NCBI RefSeq assembly: GCF_001423695.1
Contig: NZ_LMOZ01000001.1
Span: forward strand, 754,443 to 818,442
Direction of reading: 5' to 3'
DNA from: Leifsonia sp. Leaf336
Lineage (GTDB): Bacteria; Actinomycetota; Actinomycetes; Actinomycetales; Microbacteriaceae
DNA: 64,000 bases
The position numbers and the translations under genes are program-made. Under the pieces are notes generated by a model. It had not been told where the DNA came from, ran no database searches, and worked only from the letters and a program-made list of their open reading frames with translations. Of the stretch, positions 33,791 through 43,109 are shown piece by piece. Each line of letters opens with the position of its first letter. Position 1 is the first letter of the stretch.

Positions 33791-35791
33791 TCAGCCGACG
33801 GCGGAGACGAATGCGTGGGAGTAGGTCCAGCGCGGCTGGGTCGTTCCCGAGCACATGTAGGCCGGGATGCCCTGCGTGCACGGCTGATCGCGCGTCAGCT
33901 CCCACCAGGAGAGTCCGGCGAGGCCGTTCGCCGCGGCGTACCGGCCGACGGTGGTGGCGTCGGCGACGGTGAAGACCTCGCCGGTGTCGTTCAGGCCCGG
34001 CATCGGGGTGACGGCGATCAGGCCCAGACGCTGCGCGTCCGTCCACGAGGCGTAAGCCGCGACGGTCTTCAGCTGTCCGGCGACAGCGGTGGCCGCTGAG
34101 ATCGCGGCGCCGCCCATGTCGGTGACGCCGGTGCCGTAGTCCATGGTCATCAGGTTGACGGCGGAGAGCTGGACGCCGACGGCGGTGAACTCCGATACGG
34201 TGCGCAGGCCGTTGGCGAGCAGGCCGTACGGCATCACCGGCAGGGTCAACGTGACCTGCAGAGGGTGGCCGGCAGCCGCGCGCTGCTTCTGGAGGACGGC
34301 GACGGCCGCGGCCCTGCGCTGATTCGACGCGGAGTCGGACACGTCGGCGCCCTCGATGTCGAAGTCGACGCGGTCGAGGCCGAATCGGGTGACGACCGCC
34401 GTGTAGGCCGCAAGGAGCTTGGCGGGGTCGGTGCACACGCGGGCGAGCTCGTCGTTGACCGCGCCGCCGAACGAGGCGATCACGCGGCCTCCCGTGGCCT
34501 GGAACGCCTGGACGTCCGCCTGGAAGTCCTGGCCGCCTCCGACCGTGTAGGCGGTGTAGCCCGCCCAGGTCGGGGAGCATGCGCTGCTGCGGTCGGCGAC
34601 GATGAACGCCGCGGTGACCGCGCGGACCCCGGCGGAGGCGGCGAACGACGACAGGTCGGCGGTCGGCCAGAGGCCCATGTCGACGTAGGGCGCGACCACC
34701 GGAGTGGAGGTGCCGGGGGTCGGTGTGGGCGTCGGTGTCGGCGCGGGGGTCGGTGTCGGCGTGGGTGTCGGAGTCGGGACGGGTGTGGACGCCGCGCCTC
34801 CGTTGATCGTGCAGGGGAGGTCGGCGCCGATGACCCGGCAGGCGGTCGGCACGAGAGGGGCGCCCGCTGCCTTGGTGGAGGTCAGCCCGAAGGTCGCCGT
34901 CGCGCCGGGAGCGAGCGAGCGCGCGTACGAGGGAGCGGTCACGCTGAAGCCGTCGCCGGTGGTCGCTGCCGTGCCGTCCCAGAGGCTGACGACGCCGTCG
35001 GCGGTCGTGAACGCGAGCTGCCACGAGGTGAGCGTGCGCGACGAGGAGTTGGCGACGGCGACGGAGGACTGGAAGCCGGCGGTCCACTCGGAGGTCACGG
35101 TCCAGGTGACGGCTAGGCCGCTGGTGGGGGTCGGGGTCGGGGTCGGGGTCGGAGTGGGCGTCGGGGTCGGCGTCGGCGTGGGCGTTACGGTCGGGGTCGG
35201 AGTGGGCGTCGAGGTCGGCGTCGGCGTCGTTCCGGTGCCTCCGCCGTTCACCGAGCAGGGGAGGCTCACGCCGGCCGGCAGCCCCACGATCGTGCACGTG
35301 CTGGGCACGATCGCAACGGCGCCTGCACGGGTGGCGGTCAGGCCGAACTGGGCCGAGCCTCCCGGTGCGAGGGTCGTCGTCCACGATGGAGCGCCGACGG
35401 AGAGCGTTCCGGCGGGCGAGGCGACGGACACCGCAGACCAGATGCTGACGAGCGTGTGCGGGAAGTCGAAGCGCACCTGCCAGGGCTTCAGGGTGGTGCC
35501 GGTCCCCGCTCCGTTCGTGACCGTGACCGCCGACTGGAAGCCGGTCGTCCAGGAGTTCGTGGTCGTCCACGTGACGTCGACGCGCGGAGTCGCTGCGGCG
35601 AGGGCGCCGGAGGTGACGACCGCACCCGATCCCAGCAGAGTGGCGGTGACCACGGCGGACGTGATGGCGAGACTCCTGCGCGACCCGCCGGACCCTCGTC
35701 GGAGCCGCCCGAGCAAGCGACGGACGGATTCGGCGGCTCCTCGGCGACCGGACTCCCGGTGGCGAGCGGAACGGGGCGCGGACTCGGGCAT
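33791..35791 (-). CDS. Secreted GH18 chitinase-like enzyme with two CBM2-type binding domains
   Basis: 666 residues. Signal peptide with a long basic leader, cleaved near SGALAAA (about residue 67). Two CBM2-like domains follow (VDVTWTTTNSWTTGFQSAV; VTWTVTSEWTAGFQSSVAV), each followed by a Pro-Thr linker made of near-perfect PT repeats. The C-terminal catalytic domain resembles the bacterial GH18 group with VDFDIEGAD (the DxxDxDxE-type acid, here F-D-I-E), GGRVIASFGGAVND and LNLMTMDYG. Likely an extracellular chitin- or glycan-degrading enzyme. The first catalytic-motif position is Val instead of Gly, a normal variant in this subgroup. Substrate not provable from sequence. Confidence 0.85.
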   Translation of the reverse strand: MPESAPRSARHRESGRRGAAESVRRLLGRLRRGSGGSRRSLAITSAVVTATLLGSGAVVTSGALAAATPRVDVTWTTTNSWTTGFQSAVTVTNGAGTGTTLKPWQVRFDFPHTLVSIWSAVSVASPAGTLSVGAPSWTTTLAPGGSAQFGLTATRAGAVAIVPSTCTIVGLPAGVSLPCSVNGGGTGTTPTPTSTPTPTPTVTPTPTPTPTPTPTPTPTPTPTSGLAVTWTVTSEWTAGFQSSVAVANSSSRTLTSWQLAFTTADGVVSLWDGTAATTGDGFSVTAPSYARSLAPGATATFGLTSTKAAGAPLVPTACRVIGADLPCTINGGAASTPVPTPTPTPTPTPAPTPTPTPTPGTSTPVVAPYVDMGLWPTADLSSFAASAGVRAVTAAFIVADRSSACSPTWAGYTAYTVGGGQDFQADVQAFQATGGRVIASFGGAVNDELARVCTDPAKLLAAYTAVVTRFGLDRVDFDIEGADVSDSASNQRRAAAVAVLQKQRAAAGHPLQVTLTLPVMPYGLLANGLRTVSEFTAVGVQLSAVNLMTMDYGTGVTDMGGAAISAATAVAGQLKTVAAYASWTDAQRLGLIAVTPMPGLNDTGEVFTVADATTVGRYAAANGLAGLSWWELTRDQPCTQGIPAYMCSGTTQPRWTYSHAFVSAVG

Positions 35792-35882
35792 GGCACTCCT
35801 CGCGACTTACAGCGGAAGAACGAAGGGAGGTACGTCACTCGCCACTATCGGCCGGAGGAGCGGATCGGTCAGGGCCGACCCG

Positions 35883-37535
35883 TCACGAATTCACGCGGAT
35901 GATCTCCTCCTGGTACGGCGCGATGACCGCGCCGGAGATCCGCAGGTCCAGCAGCAGGAACGGTCGCGCGTCCGCGGGCCGTGCCGCCCACTCCGCGAGC
36001 ACCTCCAGGTCGGCGAGCGTGCGGACGACCACGCCCTGCGCGCCGACGGCGGCCCCCAGTCCCGCGAAGTCGACCTCCGGGATGAGCATCGGACCCTGGG
36101 CAAGACCCTTCAGCCCGTACAGATTCACTTCGGCGCCGTAGGCCGCGTCGTTCCAGACCACGGTCAGGCCACGGCCGCCGGCCACCCGCACGGCGGACTC
36201 CAGGTCGGCCAGCGCCATCAGGCCGCCGCCGTCCCCGGTCGTGAGCACCACCGTGGACTCGGGATGGGCCAGGGCGGCACCGGCAACGCTCGGGAAACCG
36301 AGCCCGATCGACTGGTAGGCGGTGCCGACCATGATCATCCGGTCGGGCGACGCGACCGGCCAGTACATGTTCGCCCAGCCGATGAAGTGGCCGCCGTCGG
36401 AGACGACGACGCGGTCGGCAGGCAGCAGCTCGCCGATGCGGGCAGCGGCCGAGCGCGGGTCGAGACGCCCGTCGGCGGCGAGGCCGTCGCCGGCCGGGCG
36501 GGCGACGAGATCGGCGAGGTCGACGGACTCGCGCCAGCCGGACGACGTCGCACCGAGCTCGCGCAGCTCCTCCACGAGCGCCTCGGCGACGAGGCGGGCG
36601 TCGCCGCGCAGATACGCACCGACGTGCGCGTGGGTGGCCGCCGGGGCGACGTCCACCTGGATGATTCGCGTGCCCGGCGCCAGCAGGTCGCCGAACCGCA
36701 TCGTGAACTGGTTGAGGGAGGCGCCGAAGACCACGGCGACGTCGGCTGTGCGCACGGCCTCCATCGCCCGCTCGGCGCCGAATCCGCCGGTGACGCCGAG
36801 GTCGTACCGGGTGTCGGGGAACACGCCGCGTCCCAGCGCGGTGCCGGCGGTGAGCGCGCCAGTCGCATCGGCGAGAGCGCCGAGTGCGGCGCCGGCGCCC
36901 GAGATCCAGGCTCCGCGTCCCGCGAGGAGGAACGGGCGCTCGGCGGAAGCCAGTGCGGCAGCGGCGTCGGCGATCGCGCCGGCGGCGAACGGGCCGGTGG
37001 GCGCGAGCGGTGCCGGCGCGGAGGGGGAGGGCGCCTCCGGCACCGGGCCGGCCTCCCGGGTCGCGACGTCGTACGGGATGGCGAGGACGGTCGGCACCCG
37101 GTACGTGAGCGCGTGCTCGACGGCGATCACCGTCGTCGCGGCGGCGTCGGTGCGGCCGACCGTGTACGTGCGTGCGCCGACGGCGCTGGCGAGAGCGATC
37201 TGGTCGACGCCCCAGGGGCGAGGGCCGGAGGTCGGCTCGTCGCCGACGACCAGGACGAGAGGGATGTGCGCCTGCCGTGCCTCGGCCAGAGCGGTGAGGG
37301 TGTTGGTGAAGCCGGCGCCGTAGGTCGCGGTCGCCGCGGCCAGCCGCCCGGAGGCCCGGTGGTAGGCGTCGGCGGCCACGACGGCGCCGGCCTCGTGGCG
37401 CATCGCTGTGTACGGCACGGCCCCGTCGCGCTCGAGGGCGTCGAGGAAGTGGGCGTTGCCGTTGCCCATGACGCCGAAGACCTGGTCGACGTGCTGGGCG
37501 AGGGCGGCGGCGACGTGAGCGGAGACAGAGGGCAT
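35883..37535 (-). CDS. Thiamine-diphosphate-dependent enzyme (acetolactate synthase/decarboxylase-like)
   Basis: 550 residues with the three-domain ThDP fold. The N-terminal pyrimidine-binding domain has the activating Glu in AMRHEAGAVVAADAYHRASG. The middle domain is Rossmann-like. The C-terminal pyrophosphate domain has the GDG...N motif (TTGDGGGLMALADLES to VVWNDAAYG). The family includes acetolactate synthases, benzoylformate decarboxylases and related lyases; substrate is not decided by what can be read. It stands alone, divergent from a YCII gene. Start ATG 37535 gives a normal N-terminus (MPSVSAHVAAALAQHV). Confidence 0.85.
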   Translation of the reverse strand: MPSVSAHVAAALAQHVDQVFGVMGNGNAHFLDALERDGAVPYTAMRHEAGAVVAADAYHRASGRLAAATATYGAGFTNTLTALAEARQAHIPLVLVVGDEPTSGPRPWGVDQIALASAVGARTYTVGRTDAAATTVIAVEHALTYRVPTVLAIPYDVATREAGPVPEAPSPSAPAPLAPTGPFAAGAIADAAAALASAERPFLLAGRGAWISGAGAALGALADATGALTAGTALGRGVFPDTRYDLGVTGGFGAERAMEAVRTADVAVVFGASLNQFTMRFGDLLAPGTRIIQVDVAPAATHAHVGAYLRGDARLVAEALVEELRELGATSSGWRESVDLADLVARPAGDGLAADGRLDPRSAAARIGELLPADRVVVSDGGHFIGWANMYWPVASPDRMIMVGTAYQSIGLGFPSVAGAALAHPESTVVLTTGDGGGLMALADLESAVRVAGGRGLTVVWNDAAYGAEVNLYGLKGLAQGPMLIPEVDFAGLGAAVGAQGVVVRTLADLEVLAEWAARPADARPFLLLDLRISGAVIAPYQEEIIRVNS

Positions 37536-37740
37536 GCTGATGCCTTTCGAGACGGGAACGGAGGTGCGATGATCCGTATGTGTCTCGCGCGCTCGTCTCG
37601 CAAGCGCGGCTTCGTGCCCTTTTTTCGAGCACCGGGCCGTGACCGGCCGGACGTCAGCAGTATAACCGGGAGGCCGGTGTCGAAAACGGCCTCCGCCGTT
37701 CGACGTGAGGGTGTTCAGGACATTCGACGAAGGGGAAGAC

Positions 37741-38097
37741 ATGACCGAGTACCTGATCCTCATCCACGGCGACGAGGGCCGCTGGGACGCGCTGAGCGCG
37801 GACGAGCGAGCCGCGGTCGACGAAGCGCACCGGGCGTTCAACGAGAAGGCCGCCGGACGCGTTCGTGCGGCGGGGGAGCTGGAGCTGACCCCCCTGGGAA
37901 CCGCGGTCCGCACCGGACCGGACGGCGAGCCGCGGTCCACCGACGGCCCGTTCTCGGAGGCGAAGGAGGTCGTCGGCGGGTTCTACCTCATCGAAGGCGA
38001 CGACCGGGACGAGGTGGTCGCGCTCGCGGCCTCCCTCGCCGAGGCGCGGCAGGGTCACGGTGGCATCGAGGTGCGGCCGCTCGTGCACCGCGGCTGA
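37741..38097 (+). CDS. YCII-related (YciI-like) protein
   Basis: 118 residues with the ferredoxin-like YCII pattern: MTEYLILIHGDE, a long helix, GTAVRTGPDGEPRSTDGPFSEAKEVVGGF and a final strand IEVRPLVHR. Such proteins often accompany ECF sigma factors; no sigma factor is adjacent here. Start ATG 37741 follows GGGGAAG. A strong terminator hairpin (38110-38150) follows. A paralogue lies at 46506-46835. Confidence 0.85.
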   Translation: MTEYLILIHGDEGRWDALSADERAAVDEAHRAFNEKAAGRVRAAGELELTPLGTAVRTGPDGEPRSTDGPFSEAKEVVGGFYLIEGDDRDEVVALAASLAEARQGHGGIEVRPLVHRG

Positions 38098-38109
38098 ACA
38101 TCGTCGGCG

Positions 38110-38150
38110 ACGGAGGGGATCCGGTAGTGCGAAGGCCGGATCCCCTCCGT
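38110..38150 (+). terminator. Hairpin terminator after the YCII gene
   Basis: Perfect 15-bp stem, ACGGAGGGGATCCGG (38110-38124) with its complement at 38136-38150, loop of 11, 13 bases past the stop. It separates the YCII gene from the VOC gene. Confidence 0.75.
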
Positions 38151-38184
38151 GGCCGTCATCGGACGAAACAAGGAGGATGCGCAC

Positions 38185-38562
38185 ATGGCGGATACAGGTA
38201 TCACCGGGGTGAACACCATCGGGATCCCGGTCGGGGATCAGGATGCGGCCCTGGCCTTCTATCGAGACTCGCTCGGATTCGAGGTGCTCGTGGACGCGCC
38301 GCTGCCGACGGGCGGGCGCTGGATCATGCTGGCGCCCCCGGGATCGGCGGTGTCGGTGTCGCTCGTGGTCGCGAGTGACGACGTTCCTGCGGGAGTCGAG
38401 ACGGGCATCCGGTTCGAGAGCGCGGACGCGGGGAGCACGCACGAAGAGCTCGCCCGGCGCGGCGTCGCGGTGGGCGAGCTGCTGCGCTGGCCCGGCGTGC
38501 CGGCGATGTTCCAGGCGACCGACGCCGACGGCAACCGGTTCGAGGTCGTCGAGCGCGGGTGA
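38185..38562 (+). CDS. VOC-family (glyoxalase/bleomycin-resistance-like) protein
   Basis: 125 residues with the two beta-alpha-beta-beta-beta modules of the vicinal-oxygen-chelate fold: VNTIGIPVGDQDAALAFYRDSLGFEV, then MFQATDADGNRFEVVE, where the metal-ligand Glu would lie. Strong AAGGAGGA ribosome site. Usual roles are antibiotic binding, dioxygenation or glyoxalase chemistry; no specific one can be chosen. Convergent with the LacI-type regulator. Confidence 0.85.
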   Translation: MADTGITGVNTIGIPVGDQDAALAFYRDSLGFEVLVDAPLPTGGRWIMLAPPGSAVSVSLVVASDDVPAGVETGIRFESADAGSTHEELARRGVAVGELLRWPGVPAMFQATDADGNRFEVVERG

Positions 38563-38577
38563 CGGCCGGGGCGTCGC

Positions 38578-39627
38578 TTACGCGGGCGCCGGGCCGCTGC
38601 TCGCGCGCACGACGAGCCGCGTGGGGAGGACCGACGACCGCACGGGCTCCGGCCGCCCCTCGATCTCGGCGACCAGGAGTTCGACCGCGCGCCGACCGGT
38701 GGCCTCGAACTCCTGGTGGATGGTCGTCAGGGGAGGCCAGAACGAGTCCGCCTCCGCCATGTCGTCGAACCCGACGACGCTGACGTCCTCCGGCACGCGG
38801 CGACCGGCCTCGTGCAGCGCGCGCAGCACGCCGAGCGCCATCTGGTCGTTCGCGGCGAACACCGCCGTGATCTCCGGGCGCGCGGCGATCTCGCGGCCGA
38901 AACCGTAGCCCGCGCTCGTCGACCAGTCGCCGCGGAACACCTCGGGGACCGCCGCCCCCGCGGCCTCCAGCGTTTCGCGCCAGGCTTGCTCGCGACGTGC
39001 GGCCGAGTACGACTCCGCCGGCCCGGAGATGTGCCAGACCGTGTGGTGGCCGAGCGAGAGCAGGTGCTCGGTCGCCTGCCGGGCGCCCTCGGCCTGGTCG
39101 GTGTCGACCTGCGGGTAGTCGGGGCGCTCCGTCGAGTCGATGACGACGACGGAGAGGCCCGGCGGCAGCTCGACGTCGGCGCGATCGACGATGTGCGCCT
39201 CGATGACGATGATGATGCCGTCGACCGCCTGCTCGAGCAGCCGAGTGAAGGCGACGCTGACGTCCTGCTGCGTGGGCCGTTCGACGGGCACGACCGTGAT
39301 CGAGTAGCCGGCGGTGGCCGCCGACACGGCGATCGCGTCGAGCGTGCGCATATTGCCGTACGACGACAGGGTGAACATCACGACGCCGAGATTGCGGAAC
39401 AGCCCGGAGCGCAGCGCACGGGCCGCGCGGTTGGGGCGGTAGCCGAGCGCCTGCATGGAGGCCAGCACCCGGTCGCGCGTTGCGGCCTCCACGTTGGTGA
39501 GGCCGTTGGCGACCCGTGAGACGGTCTGCGTGGACACTCCAGCGTGCGCGGCGACGTCGCCGAGCGACGGGCCGCGGGTGCGGCCGCCGCGGCGTGCGGG
39601 CGCCGGGTCGGCGATCGGCTCGGTCAT
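38578..39627 (-). CDS. LacI-family repressor of the galactoside transport operon
   Basis: 349 residues. LacI helix-turn-helix near residues 19-45 (SLGDVAAHAGVSTQTVSRVANG), hinge helix with the minor-groove Leu region (RPNRAARALRSG), then a periplasmic-binding-protein-like effector domain (VFAANDQMALGVLRALHEAGRRVPEDVSVVGFDD). It is divergent from the ABC transporter/GH35 operon, with two palindromic operators between, so it most likely represses that operon until a galactoside-derived inducer binds. Effector identity is inferred from the neighbours. Confidence 0.88.
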   Translation of the reverse strand: MTEPIADPAPARRGGRTRGPSLGDVAAHAGVSTQTVSRVANGLTNVEAATRDRVLASMQALGYRPNRAARALRSGLFRNLGVVMFTLSSYGNMRTLDAIAVSAATAGYSITVVPVERPTQQDVSVAFTRLLEQAVDGIIIVIEAHIVDRADVELPPGLSVVVIDSTERPDYPQVDTDQAEGARQATEHLLSLGHHTVWHISGPAESYSAARREQAWRETLEAAGAAVPEVFRGDWSTSAGYGFGREIAARPEITAVFAANDQMALGVLRALHEAGRRVPEDVSVVGFDDMAEADSFWPPLTTIHQEFEATGRRAVELLVAEIEGRPEPVRSSVLPTRLVVRASSGPAPA

Positions 39628-39683
39628 GGTTCCTCATTCTGGTGTTCGCCGCCCTGTCGACGGAGGCCGACACGGACTTGCGT

Positions 39684-39701
39684 CATGTTGACGTCAACAT
39701 G
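39684..39701. promoter_or_regulatory. LacI-type operator O1, perfect palindrome
   Basis: CATGTTGACGTCAACATG is a perfect 18-bp palindrome with a central CG, as bound by LacI-family proteins. It lies between a possible -35 (TTGCGT, 39678-39683) and -10 (TATGGT, 39703-39708) of the operon, which would block polymerase. Motif reading only. Confidence 0.75.
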
Positions 39702-39717
39702 CTATGGTAGCGAACCA

Positions 39718-39735
39718 GATGTTGACGTAAACATC
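39718..39735. promoter_or_regulatory. LacI-type operator O2, near-perfect palindrome
   Basis: GATGTTGACGTAAACATC differs from a perfect palindrome at one pair and shares ATGTTGACGT with O1. Centre-to-centre distance to O1 is 34 bases, about three helical turns, allowing binding on the same face. It ends about 40 bases before the first permease gene. Confidence 0.7.
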
Positions 39736-39776
39736 TCCGCAACACCGCACCGCGCACCGAACATCCGAGGAAGGCC

Positions 39777-40706
39777 ATGACAACGACGTCCCTCACGCCG
39801 GCGGCCCCGCCGGCGTCGCCGCCGAAGCGGCAGCTCCGGCGCCAGCGCCGCGACTGGCGCGGCTGGGCCTTCGTGGCCCCGTTCATGGTGGTCTTCGCCC
39901 TCATGATCATCGCTCCGGTCGTGTACGCGCTCTACCTGAGCCTCTTCCGCCAGCAGCTCATCGGAGGCAACGCGTTCGTCGGCCTCGACAACTACATCGC
40001 CGTCCTCCAAGACGGCAAGTTCTGGGAGTCCTTCGGGCGCGTCGCGCTGTTCCTCGTGGTGCAGGTGCCGATCATGCTCGCGCTCTCGCTCATCGCGGCG
40101 CTCGCGCTCGACTCGGCGCGGCTGCACGGCGCAGGCTTCTTCCGGATCGCGCTGTTCCTCCCCTACGCCGTGCCCGGTGTGGTCGCCGCGCTCATCTGGG
40201 GCTTCATCTACGGAGACCAGTTCGGCCTGACCGCGAGCGTCAACCACCTCCTCGGCACGCAGCTCGCACCGCTCAGCGGCCAGTGGATCCTCGGCTCGAT
40301 CGGCAACATCGTCACCTGGGAGTTCATGGGCTACAACATGCTCATCTTCTACGCGGCGCTGCGCGTCATCCCCGGCGAGCTCTACGAAGCGGCCGAGATC
40401 GACGGAGCGGGCGCATTCCGCACCGTCTTCAGCATCAAGCTCCCGGCCGTGCGCGGCGCGATCGTCATCGCGACGATCTTCTCGATCATCGGCAGCTTCC
40501 AGCTCTTCAACGAGCCCAACCTGCTCAAGCAGCTGGCGCCCAACGCGATCAGCAGCTACTTCACGCCCAACATGTACGCCTACAACCTGTCGTTCGCCGG
40601 ACAGCAGTTCAACTACGCGGCCACGGTCGCGATCGTGATGGGGGTCGTCACCGCGGTGATCGCCTATGTCGTCCAGCTCCGGGGCTCGCGGAAGGAGCTC
40701 CGCTGA
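39777..40706 (+). CDS. Sugar ABC transporter permease (MalF-like)
   Basis: 309 residues with six membrane helices (first at about 29-52, GWAFVAPFMVVFALMIIAPVV) and the inner-membrane EAA loop ELYEAAEIDGAGAFRTVFSIKLP that contacts the ATPase. CUT1-family importer subunit for oligosaccharides or glycosides. A long cytoplasmic N-terminus is rich in Pro, Ala and Arg. The stop shares bases with the next gene's start (TGATG). First gene of the LacI-controlled operon. Confidence 0.9.
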   Translation: MTTTSLTPAAPPASPPKRQLRRQRRDWRGWAFVAPFMVVFALMIIAPVVYALYLSLFRQQLIGGNAFVGLDNYIAVLQDGKFWESFGRVALFLVVQVPIMLALSLIAALALDSARLHGAGFFRIALFLPYAVPGVVAALIWGFIYGDQFGLTASVNHLLGTQLAPLSGQWILGSIGNIVTWEFMGYNMLIFYAALRVIPGELYEAAEIDGAGAFRTVFSIKLPAVRGAIVIATIFSIIGSFQLFNEPNLLKQLAPNAISSYFTPNMYAYNLSFAGQQFNYAATVAIVMGVVTAVIAYVVQLRGSRKELR

Positions 40707-41644
40707 TGACTGCGCTCACCGATCGATCCCGCAAGACGCCCTCCCGGGCCGCCGCCCGCTCCAACCGTGCAGCGGCGCGGGCGGGGGAGGCCTCCGGCCG
40801 CCGCATCCGCAAGTCGCCCGTGCTGACGATCGTCATGATCATCTTCACGATCTACTCGTTCGTGCCGCTGGTCTGGCTCATCGTCAACGCGACGAAGAGC
40901 CAGCCGGATCTGTACTCGTCGTTCGGGCTGTGGTTCGGCAAGGACTTCAACCTGTTCCAGAACATCGTCGAGCTGTTCACCTATCGCGGCGGGATCTTCC
41001 TGCAGTGGCTGGGCAACACCCTGCTCTACGTGGTCGTCGGCGCGGGAGGCGCGACCCTGCTCGCCACCGTGGCCGGCTACGGGCTGGCGAAGTACGACTT
41101 TCCGGGCAAACGCGCCGTCTTCGCGGTCGTGCTCGGCGCGATCGCCGTTCCGGGCACCGCGCTGGCCGTCCCGACGTTCCTCATGTTCAGCCAGGCCGGG
41201 CTCACCAACACGCCGTGGGCGATCATCCTGCCCTCGCTGATCAGCCCGTTCGGCCTCTACCTGATCTGGACATACGCGACGGAGGCCGTGCCGACCGAGC
41301 TGCTCGAGGCCGCCCGGATGGACGGCGCGGGCGAGTTCCGCACCTTCTTCACGATCTCGCTCCGCCTCCTCGCCCCCGGTGTGGTGACCGTTGCGCTCTT
41401 CGCGATCGTCGCCACCTGGAACAACTACTTCCTGCCGCTCATCATGCTGAGCGATCCGACCTGGTACCCCCTCACGGTCGGCCTCAGCCAGTGGAGCGCG
41501 CAGGCGACGGGGGTCGGCGCCCAGCCGATCTTCAACCTCGTGATCACCGGTTCGCTCATCACGATCATCCCGATCGTGGCCGCGTTCCTGGTGCTCCAGC
41601 GCTACTGGCAGTCGGGTCTGGCCGCCGGCAGCGTCAAGCAGTGA
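40706..41644 (+). CDS. Sugar ABC transporter permease (MalG-like)
   Basis: 312 residues with about six membrane helices and the EAA motif ELLEAARMDGAGEFRTFFTISL. A basic N-terminal tail of about 35 residues precedes the first helix. Pairs with the preceding permease to form the membrane channel of a CUT1 importer. Start ATG overlaps the previous TGA, so the two subunits are made in step. Confidence 0.9.
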   Translation: MTALTDRSRKTPSRAAARSNRAAARAGEASGRRIRKSPVLTIVMIIFTIYSFVPLVWLIVNATKSQPDLYSSFGLWFGKDFNLFQNIVELFTYRGGIFLQWLGNTLLYVVVGAGGATLLATVAGYGLAKYDFPGKRAVFAVVLGAIAVPGTALAVPTFLMFSQAGLTNTPWAIILPSLISPFGLYLIWTYATEAVPTELLEAARMDGAGEFRTFFTISLRLLAPGVVTVALFAIVATWNNYFLPLIMLSDPTWYPLTVGLSQWSAQATGVGAQPIFNLVITGSLITIIPIVAAFLVLQRYWQSGLAAGSVKQ

Positions 41645-41698
41645 ACCGACCCAGCACCAGTCCCTCCCATTCCACAAGGAAGTGAAAGGAACCCCACC

Positions 41699-43042
41699 AT
41701 GAAGCGCATCCCGCGTTCACGGAACCTCCGCCGGCTGGCGACGGCGATCGTCGCCAGCGCCGTCATCGGCGCCTCGCTCGCGGCCTGCTCGTCGGGCTCC
41801 AGCGGCGGCGGCAGCTCCTCCGACGTCGAGTCGGCTCTCAAGCAGGGCGGCACTATCACGTACTGGTCGTGGACGCCGTCGGCGGAGGCCCAGGTCGCCG
41901 CGTTCGAGAAAGCGTACCCGAAGGTGCACGTCAAGCTCGTCAACGCCGGCACCAACACGACCGAGTACACCAAGCTGCAGAACGCGATCAAGGCCGGGTC
42001 CGGCGCGCCCGACGTCGCGCAGGTCGAGTACTACGCCATCCCGCAGTTCGCGCTGTCGGACTCCCTCGTCGACCTGAAGCAGTACGGTTTCGACTCGCTC
42101 AAGAGCGACTACACGCCCGGCCCCTGGGGCTCGGTGAACGTCGGCGGCAAGCTCGTCGGCCTCCCGCAAGACAGCGGCCCCATGGCGATGTTCTACAACA
42201 AGACCGTCTTCGACAAGTACGGCATCGCCGTGCCCAAGACCTGGGACGAGTACGTCGCCGCAGCGCAGAAGCTGCACGCGGCCGACCCGAACGCCTACAT
42301 CACGAGCGACTCCGGCGACTCCGGGTTCACCACCTCGATGATCTGGCAGGCGGGCGGGCGCCCGTTCCAGGCCGACGGCACCAAGGTGTCGATCAACCTC
42401 CAGGACGAGGGCACCAAGAAGTGGACCGGCACCTGGGACAAGCTGGTCGAGGGCAAGCTGCTCTCCACCGTCCCCGGCTGGAGCGACGACTGGTACAAGG
42501 CGCTCGGCAACGGGTCGATCGCGACCCTCATCACCGGCGCCTGGATGCCGGGCGTGCTCGAGTCGTCCGTGAAGGACGCGTCGGGTCAGTGGCGCGTCGC
42601 GCCCATCCCGACGTACGACGGCACCCCGGTCAACGCCGAGAACGGCGGCGGCGCGCAGGTCGTGCTGAAGCAGTCGAAGAACCAGGCGCTCGCGGCCGGC
42701 TTCCTCAAGTGGCTCAACAACGACCCCGCGTCGATCAAGGTCTTCCTGCAGTCCGGCGGCTTCCCGTCGACCACCAAGGACCTGAACTCGTCCGACTTCC
42801 TCGCCCAGGCTCCGGAGTACTTCGGCGGCCAGAAGATCAACGAGGTGCTCGTCGACGGCGCGAAGAACGTCGCCACCGGCTGGCAGTACCTGCCGTTCCA
42901 GGTGTACGCGAACAGCATCTACGGCGACACCGTGGGTCAGGCGTACACCGCGAACTCCAGCCTGAACCCCGGCCTGCAGGCCTGGCAGAAGGCGCTGGTG
43001 ACCTACGGGAACCAGCAGGGCTTCACCGTCACGAGCAAGTAA
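41699..43042 (+). CDS. Extracellular solute-binding lipoprotein for a sugar
   Basis: 447 residues. Lipoprotein signal peptide with lipobox L-A-A-C (Cys30) and a Ser/Gly-rich linker, then a family-1 binding-protein fold (TITYWSWTPSAEAQVAAFEKAYP; DVAQVEYYAIPQFA; LPQDSGPMAMFYNKTVFDKYGI). It captures the substrate for the two permeases upstream. Neighbouring beta-galactosidase suggests a galactoside ligand. Good ribosome site (AAGGAA) before ATG 41699. Confidence 0.9.
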   Translation: MKRIPRSRNLRRLATAIVASAVIGASLAACSSGSSGGGSSSDVESALKQGGTITYWSWTPSAEAQVAAFEKAYPKVHVKLVNAGTNTTEYTKLQNAIKAGSGAPDVAQVEYYAIPQFALSDSLVDLKQYGFDSLKSDYTPGPWGSVNVGGKLVGLPQDSGPMAMFYNKTVFDKYGIAVPKTWDEYVAAAQKLHAADPNAYITSDSGDSGFTTSMIWQAGGRPFQADGTKVSINLQDEGTKKWTGTWDKLVEGKLLSTVPGWSDDWYKALGNGSIATLITGAWMPGVLESSVKDASGQWRVAPIPTYDGTPVNAENGGGAQVVLKQSKNQALAAGFLKWLNNDPASIKVFLQSGGFPSTTKDLNSSDFLAQAPEYFGGQKINEVLVDGAKNVATGWQYLPFQVYANSIYGDTVGQAYTANSSLNPGLQAWQKALVTYGNQQGFTVTSK

Positions 43043-43109
43043 CCCTTTCCACCGACCCTCGGCCGCCCGCCGCCCTCGCGCGGCGGGCGCCCGAGGCAAG
43101 AGAGCGCAC

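Noticed and set aside
35110-35225. Tandem repeats in the chitinase gene
   Set aside because: They encode Pro-Thr linkers, normal for multi-domain secreted glycosidases; the same applies to 49560-49810 in the M23 gene.
34704-38378. 1224-codon plus-strand open frame across the chitinase and thiamine enzyme genes
   Set aside because: Antisense to two clear genes; low-complexity Gly-Val runs come from the reversed Pro-Thr linkers.
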